64,000 nt of DNA from Ixodes scapularis. Its lineage: Eukaryota; Arthropoda; Arachnida; Ixodida; Ixodidae. The translations under genes were made by a program, and so were the position numbers. The stretch spans positions 82,779,816 to 82,843,815 of the forward strand of contig NW_024609846.1 in the NCBI RefSeq assembly GCF_016920785.2, written 5' to 3'. The notes beneath the pieces are model-generated. The model did not search any database. It saw nothing but the letters and a program-made list of their open reading frames with translations, and was not told the origin of the DNA. Shown here piece after piece: positions 22,001 to 37,000 of this stretch. Positions within the stretch are counted from its first letter, which is position 1; each line of letters begins with the position of its first letter.

Positions 22001-25000
22001 AAACCACCTATATCCAATGTCTAAGCGGGGCCGTAAAATACATGCGTATACGTGCTCACCGGATTTCGGAAGAGGAAGGCGTACACATCGGCGTGGCTTC
22101 TATACAGATATTCTCCGAACTTAATGGTGGGACAAAGAAGCAGCAGGTCCTCGAGCAGCGTGGCAGCTACCATGTCGTCGATGAGACCCTGGGCCTTGTA
22201 GTGCCGCTGTATCTCCTCGAGAGCTGGCGTTCTGAGCGGGCCGTTCAGCAGCTGATGGACCACGTCCTGCGAGAATGTCGAGCCTATCTTGGAATCACCG
22301 GCAACTTTACTTTTGCACGGCAACTGCAGTTATGGGCTCTTTTCCCTACTTGATGTTTCTATAAAGCGTCCGTCAATATCGTCTCGCGACACCGTGATGT
22401 CTTAGAGCGATGCCAAGTGTCACGTCCCTTAAGATTTCTAGGCTTTTTGCCTCTTTCATAAAGCGTATTACTCTCAATTTCAAATGCGTTATTAAATACG
22501 TTAGAATTTACTGCCCTGCTCCATGCAGCCGACTTTGCTTTAGACTGGACCGGATGGGTTTCGTGAGGCAGCGGGGCCGTTCCCGCCGTGCTTTTTCACT
22601 CCGTTCCCTCGATCGTTACGTCCACTTTCCGTCTTACGTAAGAGGGAAAGAGGCTTCTCGCACGCTTCCAATGACGGGCCGCTATTGACGCACGCGAAGG
22701 TCTATAGGATTGCGCCGGAGTGTAGGCATGTGGTTTCGTTTCCCCAGTATGCACAACGTACGCGACAACGGAAAACCGAGACGCAACGACGACGCCGTTT
22801 GCGCGAAACCGCCGTCACCCGGGAGAACAGACTTGCTGTCCGAAGACAACTAACCCCTGCGCTAAATGCTAACGCATAATTTCGTCGAGAATCAGCATAG
22901 CGACAGCAGCGATTTCGGCACCATTTTTCATACAGTTTCTTCTTAGCCCACCTACCTATATGTTTCTTCGAAACCGGACCACTCATGCAAGATTGCCCGA
23001 ACCAAGACCAAATCCACAGCCTACCAGCATTCACTTCTACGCGAATCTCGCGAACTGGATAGACCTTCCCGATAACATCGTAACCATCATCGATAATACC
23101 AAGTTTCGCCTAGCAGCAACCAACCATCCACCCTGGAATGCCCCTAATATTTGTATAATTGGGAAATTATAGGTGTTAGTAAACAAATAAATGAATTCAT
23201 AATAAGGTAAAGATTAGTAATAGACCGAATCTGCTGCACTTCAGATCCGGCAAAGTTCGGCACAAACCGAACTTTTGAAGAATTCGGCAAAGATACAACA
23301 GAAATTTGAAAAACGTCTGCGACGCGCGAGAACTCGGCAGGACCATGAATTGCAAATGGACGCCATGCGGTCGTGCGGTTACCATCCTACAGTGTAGTAT
23401 CGTAATACTATGGTACCTAAACGCGTCTCAGACTGGTGTGTTTACCGCCTGCAAAAATGTGGTCCCTCGATTTCCGCCTGATGACGTCATAGAAATGTGA
23501 TGCTGTCGCCAGTCGCGATCCTGACGGCGTCTCATTAGCTTTGGTGTATGTGGCCAACGCCTGCTCTGCTGTAGGTCGCTCTCCAGTGTGGCAGTCCACG
23601 GAAGCTTCGGCAGTCAGAAGTTGGAACTCCGCGACACTCGCGTTCGGTTGTGCTGCTCGCACCTCCTCGTTAACTTTCTACGACCAACCGCCAGGATCGC
23701 GATTCGTGACATGCAACAGCATGACACTTCGGCTTCCGTGTTAGCATTTTCTGCCATTTCGGGACCCCTTTTGATGTATGGGCAGCATAGGGCGCTAAAC
23801 ATACCAGTCGACGACGCGCTCCAGGCACCGTAGTAATACTATACCAGCGGTTACGGCAAGGTGCGGAGTGGGCGACATTGAAACTGTGTGTTTGTCAGCC
23901 TTTGTGAATATCATTCTTTTCAGTATTCTCCTCCTCAAGCGTCTTATGTGCGTATAAAAGCGAAGCAGCCTAACGTTGAGGCATTATGCAAGCTGAACGT
24001 TACGGACCGAGCAGGTGCCCGGAGCCAGAAGGTGCCCAAATCGAAGCAGACACGACCAGACGATGCGTCTCAATGTCGACCGTAGCGCCGCTGCTGCATC
24101 CAGGCCAGTTGCTCCCTGCCTCGCACTTCGATACTGCCACCTACCCTTCTAGCAGAGAACTGGAAGCTACGATTGCGCCAGATGTCTATTTCTGTTCTAC
24201 GTGATGTTTGCGATTCCAAGAATCATACGGCAAGAAATAGTCACATGATTCTTGGAACTCTGCCTCCACGCAGTTTATACCGTGCCCTGCAAGACCAACT
24301 TAATTTTTAAGGTCGCCCTCCCAGCACTTGCCAAGCGACTGTTGAATGAGAACAAGAGACAAAGAACGCATATGTTTTCTCTTGCAGTCATCAGCCTCCG
24401 TTCTACAGGAGTAGCTAGTGTCGAAGGGGAGAAAGCGAAAACCTGGAGCGTATGACAAAACCTTCGTTTCATGTTTAACAATGATCACTGTGAACATCTC
24501 CACGTTGTCAACTTCACAAATTTCCTATTGTTACTGCAGCATAATAGTTTGTCTAAACAGAGCAAGACAATGACATTTCTACAATGATGATAATCATAAA
24601 CACACATCACTGGCATGCCCCGCTTGTGGTACAAAACAGAAACAAGAAAACTGAGCGCATGCGGTTCATTTGAAAATCTCATTTTAGTGTCAAACGGATG
24701 CTGACACTCAAAAGGTTTCAGGAGAGCTTGGTGTTTTTTTTTAGAAATATGGAGCGGTTGACATACAGGGAAGAAGAATTACTGTGCCTTTTGTTCCTAT
24801 ACTTCATGGCAACATTACTCGCGGTTGGAAGTCTGAACAAGCTCAGACTAACACTGAACTGCTTTTGTTTTTGGCACTGCTTCAATTTGTAAATAAGATC
24901 AAATTTGTTTGATTTACTCGTTCAGCTTACGCAAGGAAGACCGAAAAGCTTAAAAAAGAAAAGCTTTTTATTTTTGGCATGTATTACTCGTTGGCGCTTG

Positions 25001-28000
25001 GGCCCATGTTTTTCTGGCGGTAGTGTCATGTTTACATAAGCGAGCCTAAAAACATCTCGGTCCGGGCACAGGGCCTTGAACTGCGGGTGGGTTGTTACAC
25101 AACCCGAGACCGGCTGACTGCGTACGGCCGCCGGGTATTCTCGGCAGCAGATGCGCTCGACGACTGTCTCCATCGGCGTACAACAACAAGATTGCTACCA
25201 GTGTAAAAAAAAAAATAAAAGAAGAGGCATCAACTAGGCACGCTAGCGGTATAATGAAGGGCGTATCACCTACCAAGCCGTGTTTCCTAGCCGCTGGATT
25301 CTCTCGTTGGGTGCGTGTGTTGCCTCGGGTGGCCTGGCTCCTTCGCGGTGCGGTTGGTGCGGCCCACTGTGTTGACTATTTTCTGAGCTCGCTGGACTCA
25401 AATTTACGACGGCGTGCGATGGTGTCGCATTATAAGGGATGGACCCAATGCCGGCTGTTCGTCGAAGCATCTCTTCCTCGAGAGCCGTCAGGTTAGCGAG
25501 AGTTATGGCTCGATGAAGAAATTGCTACGATGACGATCGACTTTGTTTGGGCGTCCGAAGTCCGGACGTCCGAGTGTGCGGGCTGTCCGTGCCACCAGCC
25601 GCGCGCGTTCGATATATCACTTCGCGGGTCCACCGGTCGGGGACGCGAGGATCTTCCGCTTGCTACTGGCTGACAGTGGTCCTGGTTTCGGGAAAAGCTC
25701 GTCCCATCGCCTGCGATGACCTCGGCGTATTCCATTTTTTTAATGGTGAAGACAATGGGAATTTGAAAATTTCTAGGATGTGTAGAGCCCGCAGAGTGAG
25801 TTATCACCATAATTAGTCGATCTCAGAAATCTCCTCAGGTTCCCGTTAAGAGTCAAGTCACACTACAAACATCTTGAGGGATCATGTGCATTTGCTGCTA
25901 TGCATTGTTGTAATATTCAGCAAAAATCTCTTCAAGCGTATCCACAGAGTTTAACTGCACCATTTTGAATTAGCACAATGTCACTGCAGCAATCCCTCAA
26001 AAGTATGATTCGCCATATAGATACGAAGTTCCTCGTTAAAGAATATTTTCGAAGCCGTAACCAAATTTCGTACCATGTTGTTGATCGGCGCAAACGAGCT
26101 ATTCTGAAAGGTCGCTGATCCTATCTTCTTGCAGAGTGTAGACCTATTGATAGCTGTTGTCAATATTCGTAGGTTGTTTACTGGTGCTCGCTTGTCAATA
26201 TTCGTAGGTTGTTTACTGGTGCTCGCAGCGACAATTTTTTTTCATCGTACTCTATTGGGATTTGTAAACGGAGTATGCGTACAGCTCTTATCTGAAAGTA
26301 CGTGACGACGCGACACTCTATCATGATGTGTTTAGTTTTTCTACCGACGACCAGTAGGTCCAGGAGTCAGATTTTGAAAGGCCCCAACGACTCAAGACTC
26401 GTCTTGTATTCAAGATATTGATTTCAACCCGCCATTGAAAGCCACTGTCAGGTTCGGGTAACCAGGGTGAGGGGGGGGGGGGGGGGGGCGAGCTTCGTTA
26501 TCTTCGCTGGACTCTTGAAGACAATATCGTACCGAGTCCTGCCTGCAGCTCCGAAATACGGGCTACTAGGAGCGAAAACACGTCATCCACTCCCAGCACC
26601 CCTAGCACGTAGCGGAAATGAGCGACAAAAGCAGCGTAGTGTCGGCTAGGAGTCCTCTCTTATGACTGCGTTAAAATTGGTGCACATAAAAAGGTGACGA
26701 CCGAGTGGTCTGAGCCAGTAGAGCGCACAAACCCCTGCAGGCTGTTCCTGGTTGTCCAAGACACTGAGCATTGTACGAAGAGCAAGGTTCCGAGCAATAA
26801 GAGTAAAGTTGGGGATGTTCCATCCACAACGTTCCACGAATTGGTGCAGCACCACCCGTTGGATGCATGTCCCAATATAGACGAAAAATTACGCTATGCA
26901 ATGTTCTCACTTGTGGCGTTGGCAGCAAGACCTGTGCAACATGCCCCACTTTAGCACATATAAGAGTCCTGATCAGACGCGCTTTCTTGGGGAACGACAA
27001 AGCGAAGGATGCTGCAGACTGCACCCTGTCCTGCACCATGCTAGTCACGAAGTCCCAGTTTCGTGAGACTATACTATAAAAGGCAAAAAAGACACCGAGA
27101 ATCTTCAGCTGCAAGACACTGACGATTCCCAGGAAGTGCTTAGGCTTGAAGGAGCCAAGGAGAAGCACTTTTGACTATGTAGCTTAAGCTGCGCACCGGA
27201 TACGGTTGAGTACTTTTGAAACAAGCGAAGTACTATTAAAATTGACTCGTCGTCACTAAGGAAAATATTTACGCCATCTGCATATGCTGACACGCTGAGA
27301 AAGCCGCTCCCTGTGACAGGGAGGCTACGGAGACGTGGTCTATTTACTGCCGCGCGTAGGAATGGGTCGATAGTGATCGTGAAAGGCAAAAGCGAAAGGG
27401 GGCATCCCTGACGAACACTTCGTCGGATAGGAGAGGCCGAGCCGATACCGCCGCAGTAGAAAATGCGAGCTTCACTGGAGGAATAAGTCTGTTACAGTAG
27501 CTGCAAAATTGACAGGAAAACCGTACGCATGAAGAATGTCAAACAAAGACTGGTGGTCGACTTAATCAAAGGCTTTTTGTTAGTCCACAGACAGTACGCA
27601 ACCAGGAGCCTGGCGGGACCCAGTGTAAGAAACGAGGCCGCGAATGCTTGAAAGTGCCGAGTACGTGCCTCGTTCCGCCACGCAGCACATTTGCGATGGA
27701 TGGACGACTGTGTCAAAGATTGAGCGTGCTCGTTGGGAGAGAAGTCACATCACTAGTTTGTAGTTTGTAGCAGGGTTGTAGGCGTTACCGAACAAAAGTA
27801 GCTAAATGCTTTACTCGTTACTTGAAAATAAGAGGAACGAGTTACCGACCTACATTAAAAGGGGGGGGGGGGGGGGGCGGGGCTGCAACGATTTTCGGAC
27901 TTTGGTCAAAATTTGTGGACGTTGCCCTCTGACCTTTCTGAAGCAAAGAACACAAAACCGATTTCGCCTGCGTGTCCTAGTTGTTGCGTAAAAGAAAGAT

Positions 28001-31000
28001 AAACATTGACATTTCGGGCACCCCTCAACTCACACCCAGTCTTTAGGGTCACACCTGGACCCCCTCCTAGTGATGTTATTCGGAGTGCCGTGTAGGTTCC
28101 CGTGTGCTCTCACGGAAGGACGCTTCCTCTCCCTCTCTCTGCTGACATTAGCGGGTGGTATGCTGCAGGTTGCCGCCGAGCGAGGTCACGTAATCTTCTC
28201 GCCGTAGTTCCTTTGGCTGCCACTTCCGGCTGTAGTTGGGGGAAAAAGCTCGACTTTTGCCTTGCGATTATGCAGCGGAATCGCGAAATTTTTAATGAAG
28301 GAGGTGTTTTCGCTGTCCCCCGGGACACGGTAAACAACGTAAAAATGACGAGATGCAAATTCTTTCAATCATAAAATTGTTGCACCGCCCCTTTAAATTT
28401 AGCGGAAGAAGTTTCCCGGGTTGGGTGGCGTCACGTTTGACGTCACGAGCGTAAATTTTTCAGCTAAATTTAGTGGGAAATTTTCCCACTAAATTTCCCA
28501 CTAAATTAAGCAGAAAACTTTCCCGCTTAATTTAGCGGAAACAATTTTGCCCTCGTGACTTCACACGTGACGTCGCGCGTGACGTCCTTGTAGAAAACGC
28601 CCCATAATGCAACAAGAGGTTACGCCGACGGCGATGGCGACGCCGCTCAAGCCGAAAACCAGGCGCCCAAGCGCTGCGCTCGAAAACTTTAAAAAATCTC
28701 GAGCTCACTGGACGCCGCTGTAATGCCTTTGCAGGTCCCTGAAGATGATTGGTTAAAACCGTGCTCGTGAGGCTTGAATTCTCTCTTCTTCCACCAGCAA
28801 TTCTGCTCGTCCCATTTCCTCTTCTTGCTTGGACTCCTTGACGGCAGGAGTTCTCCTTCGCTGTCGTCGCTCGACAAGTCACTTAGCTGAGCTGCTTCAT
28901 TATTATCACTTTCATTTGAGTCAGAATTCATCAACAGTGCGCGAATTTCTTCGTCCCTCAAAGCGCGAACGCACGTGGCACTCTGACTCGCCCGTGGCTC
29001 ATGGCTGGGAGGCTGCGCTGCCGAGACGAAGACGAAGCAACGAGGATGTATAGAGTGCCTTCATACACACGCGCGCTTTTGCTTGAGTGGTGACATCTCA
29101 GCCAGTTTTCCGCCCGGTAGTTTTTTTATGCATTTTGAAGTGCGCGCAGTCCGGTGTCACTCAGCTCGAGCGCGTAGCTTTGGCTAATGCATAGACGCCA
29201 TCTTACCGCCCAAGTCACGCACCGAGGGCACGAGAGCGCCACGCGCTGGCACATTCAGGGCAACAATGGATGTCTTCACCCTGAGACAGACAGACATGCA
29301 GGCACCCTAAGGATGTAGAAACACGCGCTCCATCTGTTGTCTAATATATACCCTACACATTTAACGTCTTTATAGATGGCGGGACACGACCGCATTATTT
29401 TTTTTTACACGAGACGAGATTTCTCGACAGTGGCAAGCAACACGAGTATTCTCGGGAGTAGCAGGGGGTGTGAGTGGGTGGTCTCCCGAGTTATCTTGGA
29501 AGTGGCAGTTAAAATGTTTAAGGCGTACCTCGGTAATATAATAGTTTTTGGCACTGGGTATGCAATCAACTTATCAATAATACCCATCTCAACGGGTCTT
29601 TTACAATTATAATGTTCTTCTTGATTATTTCAAAACAGGAAAATTATTTTTCAAAGCCTCCCATTACCGACACCGCATGTAATGGTGGTACGAAGATGTA
29701 ATATTGTTTCGCCGGTGTGCAGATAGCAAACGTTCGGTATATAAGAGACATCTCAATAAAGCTACCCGCCACCAGCGAATTTAGAACTGGCTCACCAAGA
29801 ATGGAAAGTTCAAGGAAAAATTGCTCATTTCATGAGCCAAAATGTCGACCATACCGGCAGCTTGGCGCTACTTTCCCACGATACAGTTGCTTTAGGTTGG
29901 ACGTCCCCTATTTTACAGCGAAGCTGCATACGACTCGTTAGTCGGGTACTTTCGTGTCCGTCGACAGAATAGTCGACAGAAAACCATCGCGCGCTCCTTA
30001 TCATCGTTCGCGCGCCTTATCATCTATCATGAGGTTTTGACATTTTTTTTTCAATCGAAAATAAGAAAATCATAAAACAAGTGTCAAAACAACATGATAG
30101 ATGATAAGTCGCGCGCGAACAATGCGAAGCACGTAGCACTTCCCGCATGCGTTTTCTGGTAAAGATTGCGGTTGCACAAGCTGCCGCAGCAACGGCAGCG
30201 TACGAAGTCTTTCATGTAGACCATTTTGCCGTTTACAAACATGAACTTCCGCTTGCGTCCCAAGCGACTTCCAATCGCTCCGTCTATGCAAGCCTGTCGA
30301 GCTTAATTATGTCACCAGTGCTCGAAAGCATAATTGCTACACGGACAACAATATTGGAGATTTAACGAGCGCATTCGGCTGTACAATTTACCGTCTTATA
30401 GGAGGCAAGTTGGTTTGCAATAATATTCGACGACCTCCCGCTTCTTCGTTCTTTTGGCGTTCACCTGAAGAATGGGTAGTTAAACGTTTTATCGACATTT
30501 TAGACAGCGGTGTCAAGGTGGGCTTCGTTCATTCTTTTTATGAACCGAGAGTTCGTTGGGACGTCATGGACTGGACACCGCCTGATGGCGTTTGCAAAGT
30601 AAAGGGTCTATGCAAAAAAAGGTTTAGTACAGTGCATTTACTTTTCTTTCGTCAATCATTTCGTATAGTATAGTTAGGGTTGTTCGTTTTCGGGTGTTGT
30701 ATTTTTTTTTTAAATTGGGGGGGGGGGGGGGGGGGGGGTAAAATGGGGTGCTATTTTTCAAGCTGATCATCGGGGAGAGATCGGGTTTTTTTCTGGTTAA
30801 ATTTACAAATGTACGCAATAATGCGCTCGTTTTCTTTTTTTTTTTTTATTAGAGCGTATCACGGGGTTCTTAACGCTAACGCGTAAAAATTAGGGGTCTG
30901 TTTCAAGCTGCTAGTCGGGGGGACATCAGGGTTTTCCAGCTCCGATCGGCGCCGGTCGCTTCAAGGGAAGCACCGCCCACGGAATCCTCTTCTCCCTCAG

Positions 31001-34000
31001 GTGACAACGAAAAACCTGACCGTTCGAGGGACAGTCGTCTTCGATCAGATATTTCGCTATGGAATAAACCTGTTAAGTTTTCCCGATCTGTTTACGCGAC
31101 TGACTGGCTCGGGCGTTGTTCGTGAGAAAGGTTGGACGCCAGCGCGATGGCCGTGCTACCCGAGAGACTCTATTGGGCGTCGACAACTCAGCGATCGAAG
31201 GGGGATTGATAGTGCATTTCACAAGCTGCGTGCAGCAGAGCCGAAGCTACGTGGCATGCCAAGGTTGTTCCACCTGCACGGCGGGGGGGGGGGGGGGGGG
31301 GGGGGCGGAAATGTCGCTCCGAGGCCCCAACGCCTCTTGTCGCTTTTCCTCAGTCGGCCTCCGTAGAAGCCTCCGTGTAGCGTCCACAGTGCTGCACGCA
31401 GCTTGTGAAATGAACGATAGGTCACTGTTGTCCCGAGGTAGGGTAGCTAGCGTGTGTGCACCGCAAACAGTCCGTGCGCAGTAAAAATAAATAGGTTGGT
31501 TATGTGGTTTTGCAATTCGGGGAAAAATCGGGTTTAACCCGATTCTCCTGAAACATGTTCGGGGTGTAAAAATCGGGTAAAATCGGGTTTTACACGAAAA
31601 CAAACAACCCTAAGTATAGTGGGTCATCGTTACAGGTGAAACTACAGCTTCGCTGGCCAGCCACCTTCACAGAATGGTTTGGAGCCTCAATTTGTTTTTA
31701 TTATTCCACTCAATTAGACTGATATCGGTCAAATATTCACGTTCCAGGCGTAAATAGCCTGTAACTTTTTTCCTGATAAAATTCATTTTATGACTTACTG
31801 TGAACTACTTTTTTTTCGCGTGCCTCAATATTATTTTACGAATTTTTCGAAGTGCCTGTTTTGTGAATGTTACCATCATACTTTTAGGAGTTCAGCGTTC
31901 CTTTAAGCGAACGAGAAAATGTAAAACTATTGACTGACGTCAATGTCAATCCCGCCCGTGCTCCTCTTCATCACGCCTGGCTGGGCGAGAACGTCTGCCA
32001 GGAGCGTGGCTCCCTGGTCCAGGGCGCCGCCGATGAGGACCTGTTTGTCAGCGAGGAGCTCGTCCTTCCGATACGGGAAGGTCACTGGTCCCAGGAAGGG
32101 TGCCACGTCGGTCAAGAGGAGCTCCTGGGCGCTCTTGGCGTCTAGGCACTCGACGCTGTCCACAGCCATTTCTCGCTCGCAACTTGTGGCCCGCAGTAGG
32201 TTCTTCCAACTCGGAGCTCGGTACCTGCACGGGGCGACACGGCCAATGTCAGGCTCGAACTCGTTGCGGCACGAAGTTACGCGAAGTTATGCGTCACTGG
32301 AAAGGAGTAACGTCGACTACCGCAACTATACTCCATCTCACCGAAGCTCTGGAATCACTACAATATGCCGGAACAGCTAACGCCACAAAGCATGCATATA
32401 CACAGCCACATACGTGGAAACAACTTTTGTACATGGGTCTTTTCTGCGTAACCTTTGTCCTGCACGCCACTGCCACATCCTAGACCTAGCGATTTTTGGT
32501 TTTCCCGCTGACGTGTCCGCGCGGGTTACGGGCAAGGGGACCTGGAATCGGTGTTGTCTAAACGCTTTGCGATTAATCGAGCAACCTACGCTTTGCACGG
32601 CTGACTTTCCAGTGCATTCTTTTTACTGTGGGAACGTGTACAAAAATCAAAGGCCGCAAGCTCGCGCTCGAGGTGGACCAGGTACGGGAGCACTGCGCGT
32701 CCGCAGAAACCAGATTCACGTGAGGTGAGGCGCCTTCGCATGCGTTGTATGGACATCAGCGCCGCCACACTGGCGTGAGGACTGAGGGAGTTGAACTGGT
32801 GTATAGTGCGGCCACTAAGAAACAAACAACAGGCTGTGCCCCCGCGTACCTTCGGCAGGGCGACTCCTCGTGCAGAATGAAGCGGCTTACGCTGGTGCGC
32901 ACCAGCGGGTTTAGAGAATATACGTGGGCGCCCACGGACCAGGCGCCCCCGCCGGCGCCCATGAGGACCACATCGCTGCCGTTGCCGCCGAAGGGCCCTA
33001 TGTGGTCCCGAACCCACTGCAGGGCCAGCAGCTGGTCGTCCAGGGCCAGCAGGTCCGGCGACACGTGGTGGTCGGCTCGTTCTGAGTGAGCGGGCAAGGA
33101 TATGTTCTAGGCGGCATATTGTGTGTGCAGTAAAACGAAAGCGCGCGGAATATACGAACACATACAGTTTTCTGGGGCGTTTAGCGAAAACACGTTGTCA
33201 TACAGAGGACCGGAGTGCTGCGATTTTCGGCATCTGCTTGCACGCAGACACTTTCTCGGGATGGTATCTCAGAAATCGCCCGACATATGCACGCAAGGAA
33301 ACCTATTCAGCATTTGGCACCCTCCACGAGTATAATAATCTTTATTTTGACATGTCCACAAACAGCAAATAGCCTAAATAGGGGTACACAGTTCGTCATT
33401 GAAAACAAAATGCAGAGAGCCACATATATCCAAAATTATACACAAATTGTCGACTCCAGTGTACGTCGAAAAGTTGTCACGTCACTAAAAATGTCTATAG
33501 CAGATTGGTCAAGCCTGTTAAATTCCAGTTGCATTCTTGTTAAGGGAGACGTATCATATAAAGTCAAGGGGGTAGAACGGGCTCTGAAACCGACTAGACC
33601 GCGAGGGAACATGGAAACAAACAGTACTTAACAAAAGTGATGAATCAATACTTCCGTTCCCAACGTTATGTAAAACCATAAAATCATGTAAACGCCTTCT
33701 ATCGAGCAAAGTGCGCTTAGGACAACGCATAACCATAGGAAGTTATTGATCAAATTAAAATATATTTTAAAGAATTCCGTGTTAGTCAGATGGATAGAGA
33801 TGTTTTTATATGGACGGAGGCAATTCGTAGAAATTAGCGATAAGCACTCCGATATGAGTGATGTAAAATCGGGAGTCCCCCAGGGCACGGTCCTCGGACC
33901 GCTATTCTTCCTAATATTTATAAACGACATAGTTAAAAACCTTACTGTCCATGCTAGATTATTCGCCGATGACTGTATATTGCATACAACAATTAACAAC

Positions 34001-37000
34001 AACTTAACCGAAATACATGTATTGCGTGCATTGGTGAATGGTAAAATACATGGCGAATGCCGCTAAATTAAAAAAAAAAACAAAAAAAACGTTTGAATGA
34101 CAGTTACTCACAAGACTAAACCCAGTGTGTTTGTATATGAGCTAGAAGGAAACCCGATTGAAAGGGTTAGCAAATACAAAGAGCTGGGTGTGACCATTTC
34201 TCACGATCTATACGCTGGGAAACGCGCAAAGATAATGTAGTTAAAAAAAGCGAACGCCCAATCCATTGTACTTAAGACGGTCCCTAAAACTGAGCTCAGT
34301 CAACACAAAACTTTTGGAATATAAAACGCTCGTCAGGCCGGTCATGGAATATGCATGCGAAATCTGGGGACCCCCACACTAAGCAAGATGCCCTTAAATT
34401 AGAAAGAGTGCAGAGGCTCGCTTTGCGCTTTATATTTTCTAATTGTCGTCGATTAGATTCGCCAACGGCTTTGTACTCGACAGCCAAACTTTCGCTACTA
34501 AAGGCTAGGCGTAAAGAGAAAAGGTTGAAATTTCTTTACATGGTTCTTATTGATTACCTACAGATAGACAAGACAGCTTGCTTCATTCCCGATGCTTCAA
34601 AGACTGTTTTAAGTATTCCTTTTTTTTTTTTCACCGAACGATAAGCGAGTGGAACTCTCTCCCAGAACAAGCAATATCGTGTCAATCGCTCGAATCTTTT
34701 TGTTCTTATCTTGCATTTGATGACGTGGGCAGCAATCCTTGAAATGGCATGTTTATTTGGTAACTATTCCCTTTTTTTCGCGTAATGACTTCCAGCCAGC
34801 GTCATTCCTCCATTGTTGTATTGATTTTACATTTTTTCCCAGTGCCGAATGATTCTTCTGTAATATATTTTTAGGACGGGTTTGCAACGAACGCAGTTGT
34901 CAAGTTTTCGTTGTTTGCTCTTGTTTCCTTTTTTTTTTTTTTTTTTCAGACCAAGTTTTTAATGTTCTTTTCATTTTTTGTTTAATTTTTTTTCCTTCCG
35001 TGTTTATCAAGTATTTTGTTTATGCCCTCCCTATCATAGTTCCATGTAGAGACTGATAGTATTTTGAAATAAAATAAATAAAGTTGTAGTAACACCGGCG
35101 CCCGAAATGCCTGTCATAGATTATGCCTATGAAGCGTCTTTGAACACGCTCAATAGAGCATGACGCACTGTGGTTGATACAATTCCAAACAAATGAAGCA
35201 AACTCCAGCTTTGTACGCTCTAAGCAGCAAAATAAACGCACAAGAATATCAGGCTAAGAAAACAGCCTCGTAAAACGAGATATCGCCCGAAGATTCCTAA
35301 GAGAGGCATTACATATAGTTGAAACATGATTATTGAAATTTAAAGATGAATCAACAAAAATTCCAAGATCACGAATGACGGACACTCGGGAGATGACACT
35401 GCTGTCTATTGTGTAAGGTAACACAAGTGAATCTCGCTTTCTAGTCAGGGACATTATCTTTTCTTTTGCTCATGAAGCAAAAGATAGTTCATCGAACACC
35501 ACCTGGAAATTGCCAACGCGTCAACCTGAAGAAGTTTGCGCTCCGAGTTCGAACAAACTCAGCGAAACAGTTTGATGCCGTCGGTAAATAGTAATACTTC
35601 AGAGTTTTTCATGCTATGAGAGATGGTCGTTCATAAAAATCAAGAGTAAAAGTGGACCAAGGTTGCTTCCTCGGGGCACTCCGGAAGACGACAAATATTT
35701 ATTAGACATGAGCCCTGACACACGAACAGAATTTTCACGACATGAGAGATACCTTTTAAACCAAAAGCAGTACGTTGGACGCAAACCATAACTATCTAGT
35801 TTTACTTTTGTAAGAAGAGTATTTGGGGGGGGGGGGGGGTGATCAACCTTATCGAATGCCTTCGTCATATCAGAATATACTGCATCGACTTGTGCATGGT
35901 CACGAACAAATGGTGAAGCGTAATCTAAAAAAAGAGCATAGATTAGATTGAACCGACTTGCCCTTCATTTTTTTTTTTATAGGGGTTTATTTTTAGGCTA
36001 AAGTAACTGCAAAGAAGCTTGTGTATTACTATCTCAAAAACCTGAACTACACAGTATTAAAACGGTACGGTAGTTGTTCACAACACTAGGATCGCCTGAT
36101 TTATGAATTGGAACAACTACGGCGCTTTTCCAAATAGGCGGAAATATTCCCGAACGAGGTGATAAATTAAATATGTGTAATAAGACAGGTGACAGAAGCT
36201 CAGCATACCCTTTCACAATAAAACTGGGAATATCATATGCACCACAAGACATCTTAGGTTTCATTTTAAAAATGCTTTCCTTAATTTCAAGTTCGTTAAA
36301 TGGAGTAAAAGAAAGAATAACTAATGTGTGCACGTCGTGCTTTCGTCAGTGACTGCCGCAGACAAAAAACAGGATTTAAAATGCACTGCAGACTTGTTGG
36401 CAATTTTACTTGGATTACATGTGTAACCAGAATTATCTCTGATTGAGACCACATTATGATTTCGCTTCTTTTTTAATGGTACATACTTCCAAAAGAGTTC
36501 TGGCTTCGTGTGCATATCGGTCCCAAGTACAGCCGTATGCGTTCTTTCGTCTTGTTTAAAGAGCTGTTTTGCCAAAGCACGACACTCACTGAATTTGGCG
36601 TACCACTTATGCAGTCCAGATGTTTTAAAAAGACGATGATAATAAAGCTTACGTCGTAAGCAACGCCTGAGCTCCCTTGAAAACCATGACAAGTAGTTGT
36701 TTGCCCGAGAAAAATGCTTAGGCACGTATTTACCTATGGCGCTCGAAACTACAGTTGTAAGAGCCTCAGCAGCCGAATCCGCGCAATTATCAATCAGGAT
36801 CGGTTGCCAATCATAGCACTTTAAGTTTTTGTACATTTAAAGGTAATCTCCATTGCTCTACAAAAAAATATTCCTGACTGCAAGAGACCCGTTGACGAAG
36901 CGGAAAGAAAAAGGACAAAGGGTGGATGGAAATGACCAACACCTGTTAAGGGGTGAACAATTAGCAAGTTACAAACAATTGGCGAGGAAACTAAAACAAG

